From positions 4,030,001-4,094,000 of the forward strand of contig NZ_CP072453.1 in NCBI RefSeq assembly GCF_019343475.1: 64,000 nt of DNA, written 5' to 3'. Made by a program: the position numbers and the translations under genes. This document shows positions 44,653 through 52,394 of the stretch, in pieces. Under the pieces are notes generated by a model. That model was given only the letters and a program-made list of their open reading frames with translations. It was not told the DNA's origin and ran no database searches. The stretch's first letter is position 1. Each line of letters starts with the position of its first letter. The stretch is from Providencia sp. R33 (GTDB lineage Bacteria > Pseudomonadota > Gammaproteobacteria > Enterobacterales > Enterobacteriaceae).

Positions 44653-47445
44653 ATGGCTCAGATTGCAGAAAATCCCCTTATTTTGGTTGATGGTTCTTCC
44701 TACCTATACCGTGCTTATCATGCATTCCCTCCGCTCACAAACAGCGCAGGTGAGCCTACAGGTGCCATGTATGGTGTGCTCAACATGTTGCGCAGCTTAG
44801 TGTTGCAATATAAGCCCAGCCATGTCGCGGTTGTCTTCGATGCGAAGGGAAAAACGTTTCGTGATGAATTATTCGAAAGTTATAAATCACACCGCCCACC
44901 GATGCCAGATGATTTACGAGCACAAATAGCTCCATTACATGAAATGGTTGAGGCTATGGGGTTACCATTGCTAGTCGTTTCAGGGGTAGAGGCTGATGAT
45001 GTTATCGGGACTTTAGCGCGTGAGGCTAGCCGTAAAGGTATGCCTGTTTTGATTAGTACGGGTGATAAAGATATGGCGCAATTGGTTGAGCCAAATATCA
45101 CACTGATCAATACCATGAACAACACCATCTTAGGCCCTGATGAAGTCAAAGATAAGTATGGTGTTCCTCCTGAGCTTATTATTGATTTCCTCGCATTGAT
45201 GGGTGACTCGTCAGATAACATTCCGGGTGTACCGGGTGTTGGCGAAAAAACGGCATTAGCACTGTTACAAGGTATTGGTAGCTTAGAAGCCATTTACAAC
45301 GACCTTGATGCTATCGCGCCATTAGGTTTTAGAGGCTCAAAAACGTTAGCCCCTAAAATGGCGGAGAACCGTGAACTTGCGTTTTTATCTTACCAACTCG
45401 CGACAATTAAGACCGATGTTGAGTTAGATAAAAAATGTGAGGAATTACAAGTTACTGAAATTGATGCAGATAAACTTCATCAGTTATTTAGCCGCTATGA
45501 ATTTAAACGTTGGTTAGCGGATGTTGAAAATGGCTCTTGGATGGATGGCAAAGGTGCCAGTACTAAAGCTGCTCCAACGCCAGCAACGGCAACGGTGAAA
45601 GCCGCGGCGCCTGCGACACCAACTCTCAGCGCTGAAAACTACCAAACTATTTTAGAAAAAGCTGATTTAGACCGCTGGGTTGAAAAACTGAGCGCCGCCT
45701 CTTTATTTGCTTTCGATACCGAAACGGACAGTTTAGACACGCAAGAAGCGCGTTTGGTCGGTATGTCATTTGCCATTGATGCGGGTCATGCCGCCTATTT
45801 ACCATTAGGCCACGACTACCTTGATGCACCTGTCCAGCTGCCTTTGGATGAAGTTCTTCAGGTAATGAAACCGATCCTTGAGAGTGAAAAAATCCTCAAA
45901 ATTGGTCAAAATTTAAAATATGACGCAGAAGTTTTAGAAAACTATGGCATTGAACTCAAAGGCATTGGTTATGACACTATGCTGGAGTCCTATGTGTTAA
46001 ATAGTGTGGCTGGTATGGGGCGCCATGATATGGATAGCCTTGCAGATCGCCACCTTAACCATAAAACGGTGAGTTTCGAAGAGATTGCTGGTAAAGGTAA
46101 AAAACAGCTGACATTTAACCAAATTGCGTTAGAAGAAGCGGCAAATTATGCAGCGGAAGACGCAGATGTTACCTTGCTGTTACACCAAGCGCTTTATCCG
46201 CAGGTAGAAGCTGAGCCAAAACTGAAGCACATTTTTGAAAATATCGAAATGCCGCTGGTGCCTGTGTTAGTCCGTATGGAGCGCAAAGGGGTATTAATTA
46301 ATGCAGCGACATTGGCAGCACAATCTAAGGTGATCACGGCACGTTTAGCTGAGCTAGAAAAAGACGCGTTCGAGCTGGCGGGTGAAGAGTTCAACCTAGC
46401 ATCACCAAAACAGTTGCAGACAATTTTATTTGAAAAACTGCAATTACCCGTGATTAAGAAAACCCCAAGTGGTGCGGCATCAACGAATGAAGAAGTGCTG
46501 GAAGAGCTGGCACTTAACCATGCGCTGCCTAAATTACTTTTAGAGCACAGAAGCTTAGCCAAATTGAAATCGACCTACACGGATAAGCTACCACTGATGA
46601 TTAGCCCGCGTACTGGCCGTGTTCATACTTCGTATCATCAAGCAGTAACCGCAACGGGGCGCCTGTCTTCACGGGATCCAAACTTACAAAATATCCCAGT
46701 GAGAACCGAAGAAGGGCGTCGAATTCGCCAAGCGTTTGTGGCGCGTGACGGTTATAAGGTCATGGCGGCGGACTATTCGCAAATCGAATTACGTATTATG
46801 GCGCACTTATCACAGGATAAAGGTTTGCTCACCGCTTTCGCAGAAGGGAAAGATATCCACAAAGCAACGGCGGCAGAGGTATTTGGTGTTCCTCTTGATG
46901 AAGTTACGAGCGATCAACGTCGTAGTGCAAAAGCCATTAACTTTGGCTTGATTTACGGTATGAGTGCGTTTGGTTTAGCGCGACAGTTAGGCATCCCTCG
47001 TGGTGAAGCACAGCGTTATATGGATTTATATTTCGAACGTTACCCAGGTGTTTTACGCTACATGGAAAATACACGTGTACAGGCATCTGAGCAGGGTTAT
47101 GTTGAGACGCTAGAAGGGCGTAGATTGTATTTGGCGGATATCAAATCCAGCAATGGTATGCGCCGTAAGGCGGCAGAGCGTGAAGCTATCAATGCCCCAA
47201 TGCAAGGCACTGCAGCTGACATCATCAAAAAAGCGATGATCGCTGTTGATAACTGGCTGCAAACGGAAAAGCCAGAAGCTGATATGTTAATGCAAGTACA
47301 CGATGAATTGGTCTTTGAGGTCAAAGAGTCTGAGTTAGAGCGTGTTCAAGCTCAGGTACAAGCCTTGATGGAGCAAAGCTTAAAGCTGGATGTCCCCCTT
47401 AAAGTAGAAGTCGGCATTGGTAATAACTGGGATGAAGCCCACTAA
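44653..47445 (+). CDS. polA: DNA polymerase I
   Basis: 930 residues; E. coli PolA has 928. N-terminal 5' nuclease (LILVDGSSYLYRAYHAFPP; STGDKDMAQLV; DSSDNIPGVPGVGEKTA), central 3'-5' exonuclease with intact acidic residues (FAFDTETDSLDTQ, YAAEDADVT) and C-terminal polymerase (ADYSQIELRIMAHLS, RRSAKAINFGLIYGMS, QVHDELVFEV). The linker near residue 300-330 is Ala/Thr/Pro-rich. Fills gaps in repair and Okazaki fragment processing. Followed by spf, as in E. coli. Confidence 0.98.
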   Translation: MAQIAENPLILVDGSSYLYRAYHAFPPLTNSAGEPTGAMYGVLNMLRSLVLQYKPSHVAVVFDAKGKTFRDELFESYKSHRPPMPDDLRAQIAPLHEMVEAMGLPLLVVSGVEADDVIGTLAREASRKGMPVLISTGDKDMAQLVEPNITLINTMNNTILGPDEVKDKYGVPPELIIDFLALMGDSSDNIPGVPGVGEKTALALLQGIGSLEAIYNDLDAIAPLGFRGSKTLAPKMAENRELAFLSYQLATIKTDVELDKKCEELQVTEIDADKLHQLFSRYEFKRWLADVENGSWMDGKGASTKAAPTPATATVKAAAPATPTLSAENYQTILEKADLDRWVEKLSAASLFAFDTETDSLDTQEARLVGMSFAIDAGHAAYLPLGHDYLDAPVQLPLDEVLQVMKPILESEKILKIGQNLKYDAEVLENYGIELKGIGYDTMLESYVLNSVAGMGRHDMDSLADRHLNHKTVSFEEIAGKGKKQLTFNQIALEEAANYAAEDADVTLLLHQALYPQVEAEPKLKHIFENIEMPLVPVLVRMERKGVLINAATLAAQSKVITARLAELEKDAFELAGEEFNLASPKQLQTILFEKLQLPVIKKTPSGAASTNEEVLEELALNHALPKLLLEHRSLAKLKSTYTDKLPLMISPRTGRVHTSYHQAVTATGRLSSRDPNLQNIPVRTEEGRRIRQAFVARDGYKVMAADYSQIELRIMAHLSQDKGLLTAFAEGKDIHKATAAEVFGVPLDEVTSDQRRSAKAINFGLIYGMSAFGLARQLGIPRGEAQRYMDLYFERYPGVLRYMENTRVQASEQGYVETLEGRRLYLADIKSSNGMRRKAAEREAINAPMQGTAADIIKKAMIAVDNWLQTEKPEADMLMQVHDELVFEVKESELERVQAQVQALMEQSLKLDVPLKVEVGIGNNWDEAH

Positions 47446-47467
47446 TCATTGATTGTCTAGTTTTATG

Positions 47468-47502
47468 AAGCGCCTAATGAAATTTTATTAGGCGCTTTTT
47501 TT
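47468..47502 (+). terminator. Rho-independent terminator of polA
   Basis: 11-bp perfect stem AAGCGCCTAAT (47468-47478) / ATTAGGCGCTT (47487-47497), followed by a run of T. Confidence 0.92.
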
Positions 47503-47761
47503 ATGAATGCGTTTCGGGTAATTATGCGTCTGGTATTATTGACTGTAAATTGAGCATAACTCCTCGATAATTCACTGAATTTAACTTGAAAAATAAAAAA
47601 ATAAACGACATTTTTATGCGACTTAGCTCTCATAAATATGTAATAAAAATACGATTTTTTATCTGAATTTTAATATAAAAGTAGCTGAATCGTTGTAAGC
47701 TTTGAAAAAAAACTACAAAAAAGACTTTTTTTCGAGCGAAAAATAAAGTACATTAATAGGC

Positions 47762-47871
47762 GTAGGGTACAGAGGTAAGATGTTCTATCTTTCAGACCTT
47801 TTACTTCACGTAATCGGATTTAGCTGAATATTAGCTGCTCCAGTCAAAGTTTTTGACTGGAGCATTTTTTT
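47762..47871 (+). ncRNA. spf: Spot 42 small RNA
   Basis: About 110 nt. The 5' half (GTAGGGTACAGAGGTAAGAT, then the TTCTATCTTTCAGACC region) is essentially identical to E. coli Spot 42, and the 3' end is a terminator (GCTCCAGTCAAA / TTTGACTGGAGC plus T-run). The 3' stem differs in loop and pairs, with compensating changes. Hfq-dependent regulator of sugar and secondary metabolism, repressed by cAMP-CRP in E. coli. Located between polA and engB, as in E. coli. Confidence 0.96.
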
Positions 47872-47939
47872 ATCTAAAATTCAGTGAATTAGACTTAAGG
47901 TGGGCAAGTGAGCCATCGGCGACCCACTTGTTCGGCAGG

Positions 47940-48551
47940 TTAAGCTGGTGTGTTATACCAACTATCTAGCTTAATTCGCAGTTTATCAACGCCGATTTTT
48001 TTCAGCGCAGAGAAATACTCAACTTCAATATCTCCCTCTAATGGTGCCAGTGCTTCACGCACTTCTGCCAGCTGTTTCTTTCTTGCCCCTGAAGCCAGTT
48101 TATCGGCTTTTGTTAGCAACACTAAAACGGGCACACTCATCGCGACAGACCATTCAATCATCTGCATATCGAGATCTTTTAATGGATGACGGATGTCCAT
48201 TAAAACGACGAGGCCTTTAATACACTCTCTTTTTTGCAAGTATTCGCCAAGTGCTTGTTGCCATTTGCGTTTCATTTCTTCAGGAACTTCGGCATAACCA
48301 TAACCTGGAAGGTCAACAAGGCGCACACCTTCTTCAACTTCAAATAGGTTGATTAGCTGTGTTCTTCCCGGTGTTTTACTGGTACGTGCTAAGCTTTTTT
48401 GCTGCGTTAATGCATTTAATGCACTGGATTTACCCGCATTTGAGCGGCCAGCAAAAGCCACTTCAATACCCGTATCTTTAGGTAGATGACGGATATCAGG
48501 TGCACTGATGACAAATTTTGCCATCTGGTAGTTATGATTTTTAATTGCCAT
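47940..48551 (-). CDS. engB: Ribosome biogenesis GTPase EngB (YihA/YsxC)
   Basis: 203 residues from the ATG at 48551 (MAIKNHNYQMAKFVISAPD), preceded by GGGAG; an upstream in-frame start would add 9 residues. GTPase motifs: G1 GRSNAGKSS, G3 LVDLPGYGYAEVP, G4 LLTKADKL. Needed for 50S subunit assembly. The C-terminus is shorter than in E. coli. Convergent with spf. Confidence 0.96.
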   Translation of the reverse strand: MAIKNHNYQMAKFVISAPDIRHLPKDTGIEVAFAGRSNAGKSSALNALTQQKSLARTSKTPGRTQLINLFEVEEGVRLVDLPGYGYAEVPEEMKRKWQQALGEYLQKRECIKGLVVLMDIRHPLKDLDMQMIEWSVAMSVPVLVLLTKADKLASGARKKQLAEVREALAPLEGDIEVEYFSALKKIGVDKLRIKLDSWYNTPA

Positions 48552-48863
48552 TGGTCTTTCTCCCTGAGTTAGCCTCATAAGGCTGGGGGATTATAGCTTT
48601 GCTTAGCCTCTCCCGACAACTTGAAATATCATTCGCGTTCGTGTAATCCGATTAAGAATGGGTGTGAAAGAGTAGAAAAAGTCATCATTGAGGTAATAAC
48701 CACAATCAGCGAAGCTTTTTATCAAAATAGGTCTACAATTTAACGCATTTGGTGATTTTCATGTTGTTGGCGTAAATATAGGTAAATCTTTAGCAATCTG
48801 GGCAGCTTCACTCTAGAATTGCCTAATAGCAGTAGTAATGCGTCATAACGAAAGGGATCTTAC
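48552..48863. other. Divergent intergenic region engB/ppiA
   Basis: 312 bp without a credible gene. E. coli has csrC next to engB, but no RNA with repeated GGA loops or a terminator is visible here. Only a CRP half-site TGTGA (near 48661) is seen; no full palindrome. Promoters for engB and ppiA are presumed. Confidence 0.5.
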
Positions 48864-49436
48864 ATGTTAAAACGAATTTTTGTGCCACTTTTGGCCGTCT
48901 GCGCAATGAGCGCCTCATCTTTTGCATTATCCGCGGGTGAAACTTATGTCAAGTTAGTCACGTCAGCGGGTAATATCGAATTAGAATTGAACAGCAAGAA
49001 AGCGCCAGTGACGGCAGAAAACTTCGTTCAATATGTTAATGAAGGCTATTACAACGGAACCACTTTTCACCGTGTGATCCCCGGTTTTATGATCCAAGGT
49101 GGTGGTTTCGATAAAGATTTACAGCAAAAACAAACGCGTGCACCAATTAAAAACGAAGCGGATAATGGCTTGCGTAACTTACGTGGCACCATTTCCATGG
49201 CTCGTACAGCCAATAAAGACAGCGCAACCAGCCAGTTCTTTATTAATATTGCAGATAATGCCTTCTTAGATCATGGTCAACGTGACTTTGGCTACGCCGT
49301 ATTTGGTAAAGTGGTTAAAGGAATGGATGTTGCAGATAAAATCTCTAAAGTGAAAACGGAGAATGTCGGCCCATACCAAAATGTCCCTGTAGAGCCAATC
49401 ACTATCATTTCAGCCGAAGTGATTAAAAAGCCTTAA
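48864..49436 (+). CDS. ppiA: Periplasmic peptidyl-prolyl cis-trans isomerase A (cyclophilin)
   Basis: 190 residues, the E. coli length. Signal peptide cleaved near LSAGE. Cyclophilin core: FHRVIPGFMIQGGGF with the catalytic Arg, ADNGLRNLRGTISMARTANKDSATSQFFIN in pieces, and FGYAVFGKVVKGMDV. Assists folding of periplasmic proteins. Followed by a hairpin terminator. Confidence 0.97.
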   Translation: MLKRIFVPLLAVCAMSASSFALSAGETYVKLVTSAGNIELELNSKKAPVTAENFVQYVNEGYYNGTTFHRVIPGFMIQGGGFDKDLQQKQTRAPIKNEADNGLRNLRGTISMARTANKDSATSQFFINIADNAFLDHGQRDFGYAVFGKVVKGMDVADKISKVKTENVGPYQNVPVEPITIISAEVIKKP

Positions 49437-49444
49437 TGTGGTTT

Positions 49445-49475
49445 AGTGGGTAGGCGAGTGAGTTTACCCACTTTT
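49445..49475 (+). terminator. Terminator after ppiA
   Basis: AGTGGGTA (49445-49452) pairs with TACCCACT (49465-49472), 12-nt loop, then TTTGC. It ends 2 bp before the toxin pseudogene stop. Confidence 0.6.
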
Positions 49476-49476
49476 G

Positions 49477-49794
49477 CTAGTCAATAAGTCGTTTTTTAAG
49501 TTCGCTATAGATTTCATCACGTCTATCCACCGCAATAACGGTTACGGTGACATTAATATTACCGGAATCATCACTTTTCACTGTATAAGCAAGACGATAC
49601 GCGTCATTTTTAAGCTTAATTTTATAGCAACTATGCTGTAGTGAAAGCCGATTCTTTGGCAATGTTAGTGATTCTTAAGACTCCATTCTCTTTTTTAAAA
49701 TCTTTTTAAATTTTTCTTTTATTGCTGAATTGAGCGAATCCCATTCCTTTTTCGCAGTAATTTTGAACTTTCATTGTACTTTGAAACGAGACAT
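49477..49794 (-). pseudogene. RelE/StbE-type toxin, inactivated by two in-frame stops
   Basis: One continuous frame of 105 codons starts at an ATG (49794) 2 bp after the antitoxin stop. It reads MSRFKVQ, stop, KFKITAKKEWDSLNSAIKEK and onward to KKRMES, stop, ESLTLPKNRLSLQHSCYKIK, ending KKRLID. Stops are TGA at codon 8 (49773-49771) and TAA at codon 40 (49677-49675). The frame is otherwise unbroken and matches the RelE/StbE mRNA-interferase layout (AKKEW, CYKIKL, YRLAYTV, VIAVDRRDEIY). Only the last 61 residues remain as an ORF, too little for a working toxin. Confidence 0.85.
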
Positions 49795-49796
49795 GA

Positions 49797-50048
49797 TTAG
49801 ATTTCATCCAAGCTAACGTCTAACTCAGGCTCATCCATTCGGAGAGTTACTTTTTCAAGTAATAATTTATCACTGAGTTGCTCTACCATCAGCTCGAATA
49901 ATGCAGGAGGAACACAGTAGAATGCGGGTTTGTTGTGGCTAAGTATAGCGATAGGTTCCCCTTCCGATTCTTTCATCGCCGCTGCAGGATTTTTTTTGAA
50001 TTCGCTTATTGAAGCGGTTCTCTTTGCATGAATAGCTTCTGTATACAT
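49797..50048 (-). CDS. Antitoxin of the StbD/RelB (Phd/YefM-like) family, intact
   Basis: 83 residues from the ATG at 50048 (MYTEAIHAKRTASISEFKKN), preceded by GAGG with 7-bp spacing; a longer frame to 50096 has no ribosome site. The N-terminal dimerisation/DNA-binding part reads ASISEFKKNPAAAM, then GEPIAILSHNKPAFYCVPPAL, and the acidic C-terminus (RMDEPELDVSLDEI) would wrap the toxin. Its toxin partner is dead, so it is now an orphan antitoxin. E. coli has yhfG-fic in this ppiA-pabA gap. Confidence 0.85.
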   Translation of the reverse strand: MYTEAIHAKRTASISEFKKNPAAAMKESEGEPIAILSHNKPAFYCVPPALFELMVEQLSDKLLLEKVTLRMDEPELDVSLDEI

Positions 50049-50427
50049 ATTAAACCTCATAATTAGCTCTATTTTTAGTGCTAATTTTAGCTCCAATTTA
50101 ATTTTTGTCTATTAAATCCACAAAAAGTTTGTCTGAATTTCACCGTTTTAGTAAATACTTTTACTTCCTTGTATTTAAAGTAATTCTTAATCTCATCATG
50201 AAATTGTTATGGGAGTGTAAATATAATCCCATGATTTTTATATGGAAATTTTTATGGATAAAAAGCATTCCTTGACTTAAATAGGCTATTTTCTTGCTTA
50301 GGCTGTGCTATGATAGCCGCCCTTTGTCATTTTTCGTGGTGTTTTAATCATCGTTCTGATTGCTAATATGCGGAAAATATGCATGGGATATAATATATAA
50401 TGATAAAAATCAGTCGGATAGGCTACT
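50049..50427. other. Intergenic region between the antitoxin gene and pabA
   Basis: About 380 bp, AT-rich, no credible ORF. An extended -10 element TGCTATGAT (about 50306-50314) is a plausible pabA promoter, although no good -35 is spaced correctly. The promoter for the antitoxin on the other strand is not evident. Confidence 0.45.
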
Positions 50428-51003
50428 ATGCTTCTACTTATTGATAATTACGATTCATTTACTTACAACCTTTACCAATACTTTTGTGAGTTAGGGACAG
50501 AGGTTGTTGTAAAACGTAATGACGAAATTACCATCGAAGAAATTGAACAGCTTTCGCCTACGCATCTTGTGATTTCACCCGGGCCATGTACACCAGATGA
50601 AGCAGGGATCTCCCTTGAGGCGATAAAATATTTTGCGGGCAAACTGCCCATTTTAGGGATTTGCCTTGGGCACCAAGCCATAGGCCAAGCTTTCGGCGCG
50701 TCTGTCGTCAAAGCACGTGAAGTGATGCACGGAAAAACATCCGCAATCCATCATAACCATCAAGGCGTGTTTAAAGGTTTGAACCGGCCACTGACGGTGA
50801 CTCGTTATCACTCTCTGGTTATTGCCGCAGAGACACTTCCTGTTTCTTTTGATGTATCAGCATGGTCACTGAATAACGGTGATGTTGATGAAATCATGGG
50901 AATACGGCACAAAACCTTGCCAATCGAAGGCGTTCAGTTTCATCCTGAAAGCATTCTGAGTGAACAAGGTCATGAGTTATTGAATAATTTCTTAAAGTAT
51001 TAG
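50428..51003 (+). CDS. pabA: Aminodeoxychorismate synthase component II (glutamine amidotransferase)
   Basis: 191 residues. Supplies ammonia from glutamine to PabB in p-aminobenzoate (folate) synthesis. Class I GATase: oxyanion/nucleophile motif GICLGHQ with C79 and the catalytic pair in VQFHPESILS. Begins MLLLIDNYDSFTYNLYQYFCE in pieces typical of PabA. No pabB nearby, as in E. coli. argD follows 129 bp downstream. Confidence 0.95.
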   Translation: MLLLIDNYDSFTYNLYQYFCELGTEVVVKRNDEITIEEIEQLSPTHLVISPGPCTPDEAGISLEAIKYFAGKLPILGICLGHQAIGQAFGASVVKAREVMHGKTSAIHHNHQGVFKGLNRPLTVTRYHSLVIAAETLPVSFDVSAWSLNNGDVDEIMGIRHKTLPIEGVQFHPESILSEQGHELLNNFLKY

Positions 51004-51132
51004 TTTGGTAATATTGCTAATAACAAATTAATTATGCATATTTCACCCTTGCCTATTGCTCTTTTGTGATTTTTTATTCATATTTGATGCTTATATTTTC
51101 ACTTAAGCATCAGGTTAGAGCAGGTGAGGGGT

Positions 51133-52347
51133 ATGACAGAACAACAATCAGTAAATCGGCAGACTTTTGACCAAGTCATGTTGCCTATATTTTCACCCGC
51201 TGAGTTTATTCCAGTAAAGGGCGAAGGAAGCCGTGTTTGGGATCAGCAAGGCAAAGAATACATTGACTTTGCAGGTGGAATTGCCGTTTTAGCATTAGGG
51301 CACTGCCACCCAAGTTTGGTTGCGGCCGTTCGTGAGCAAAGTGAAAAGCTTTGGCACGTCAGTAATATCTTTACCAATGAACAAGCACTTAAACTTGCAC
51401 AAAAAATCACCCACGCGACATTTGCTGATCGCGCGTTTTTTGTGAACTCAGGTTCAGAAGCCAATGAAGCGGCTTTTAAACTAGCGCGTCGTTATGCCAT
51501 CACAAAATACAGTCCTTATAAAACCAAAATCATTGCATTTAAGCAGGGGTTCCATGGGCGCACACTATTTACCGTTTCGGTTGGTGGGCAAGCTAAATAC
51601 GCTGACGGTTTTGGGCCAAAGCCTGCGGATATTATCCATGTACCTTTTAACGACCTCGATGCAGTTAAAGCGGTGATCGATGAGAATACCTGTGCGGTTG
51701 TTTTAGAGCCCGTACAAGGTGAAGGTGGCGTCACTGCGGCTACGTCAGAATTTCTGCAAGGTGTTCGTAAGCTGTGTGATGAAAATAACGCCTTATTAAT
51801 TTTCGATGAAGTGCAAAGTGGAATGGGGCGCACAGGCAAACTATTTTCTTATATGCACTATGGTGTGACACCCGATATTTTGACCACAGCAAAAGCATTG
51901 GGCGGTGGTTTTCCAATTAGTGCGATGATTACGACAGAAGAAATCGCGAAAACCATGGAAGTTGGTTCTCATGGTACAACGTATGGTGGTAACCCATTAG
52001 CTTGCGCGGTGGGCAATGCCGCATTTGATATTATTAATACTGAAGAAGTATTAAAAGGTGTCGAAAAACGTCGCGAGCTATTTGTTACTCATTTAAATAA
52101 GCTGAATGATAAATACGGCATTTTCTCCGAGATCAGAGGAATGGGGTTATTAATCGGCGCGGAGTTAGATGGCAAACTATTAAACCGCTCGAAAGATATT
52201 TTGCAAGCCAGTGCAGTGGAAGGCCTGATGATGTTAAACGCCGGCACTAACGTACTGCGTTTTACGCCTTCTCTGATTATTTCTGAAGAAGAAATCAACA
52301 GCGGAATGGCAAAATTAGAGACGGCGATTGGGAAGTTGCTGGGTTAA
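51133..52347 (+). CDS. argD: Acetylornithine/succinyldiaminopimelate aminotransferase
   Basis: 404 residues from the ATG at 51133 (MTEQQSVNRQTFDQVMLPI); a GTG three codons earlier overlaps the GAGGGG ribosome site. PLP enzyme of arginine and lysine synthesis. NSGSEANEAAFKLARR, FDEVQSGMGRTGKLF and the PLP lysine in TTAKALGGGFPISAM are clear. Downstream gene in the E. coli order would be yhfK; here it is an unrelated ORF. Confidence 0.96.
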   Translation: MTEQQSVNRQTFDQVMLPIFSPAEFIPVKGEGSRVWDQQGKEYIDFAGGIAVLALGHCHPSLVAAVREQSEKLWHVSNIFTNEQALKLAQKITHATFADRAFFVNSGSEANEAAFKLARRYAITKYSPYKTKIIAFKQGFHGRTLFTVSVGGQAKYADGFGPKPADIIHVPFNDLDAVKAVIDENTCAVVLEPVQGEGGVTAATSEFLQGVRKLCDENNALLIFDEVQSGMGRTGKLFSYMHYGVTPDILTTAKALGGGFPISAMITTEEIAKTMEVGSHGTTYGGNPLACAVGNAAFDIINTEEVLKGVEKRRELFVTHLNKLNDKYGIFSEIRGMGLLIGAELDGKLLNRSKDILQASAVEGLMMLNAGTNVLRFTPSLIISEEEINSGMAKLETAIGKLLG

Positions 52348-52357
52348 TTTCTATATC

Positions 52358-52387
52358 AAAGGTGCAGAAATGATCCTCTGCACCTTT
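52358..52387. terminator. Hairpin terminator between convergent argD and the 471-residue ORF
   Basis: AAAGGTGCAGA (52358-52368) pairs with TCTGCACCTTT (52377-52387), 8-nt loop. The tail is ATCGT on plus and GATATAG on minus, so a short bidirectional terminator. Confidence 0.7.
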
Positions 52388-52394
52388 ATCGTAA

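Noticed and set aside
46194..46562. 122-codon minus-strand ORF opposite polA
   Set aside because: Ser-rich shadow inside the conserved polA frame.
48552..48863. CsrC RNA next to engB, as in E. coli
   Set aside because: No repeated GGA-loop hairpins or terminator in the 312-bp gap.
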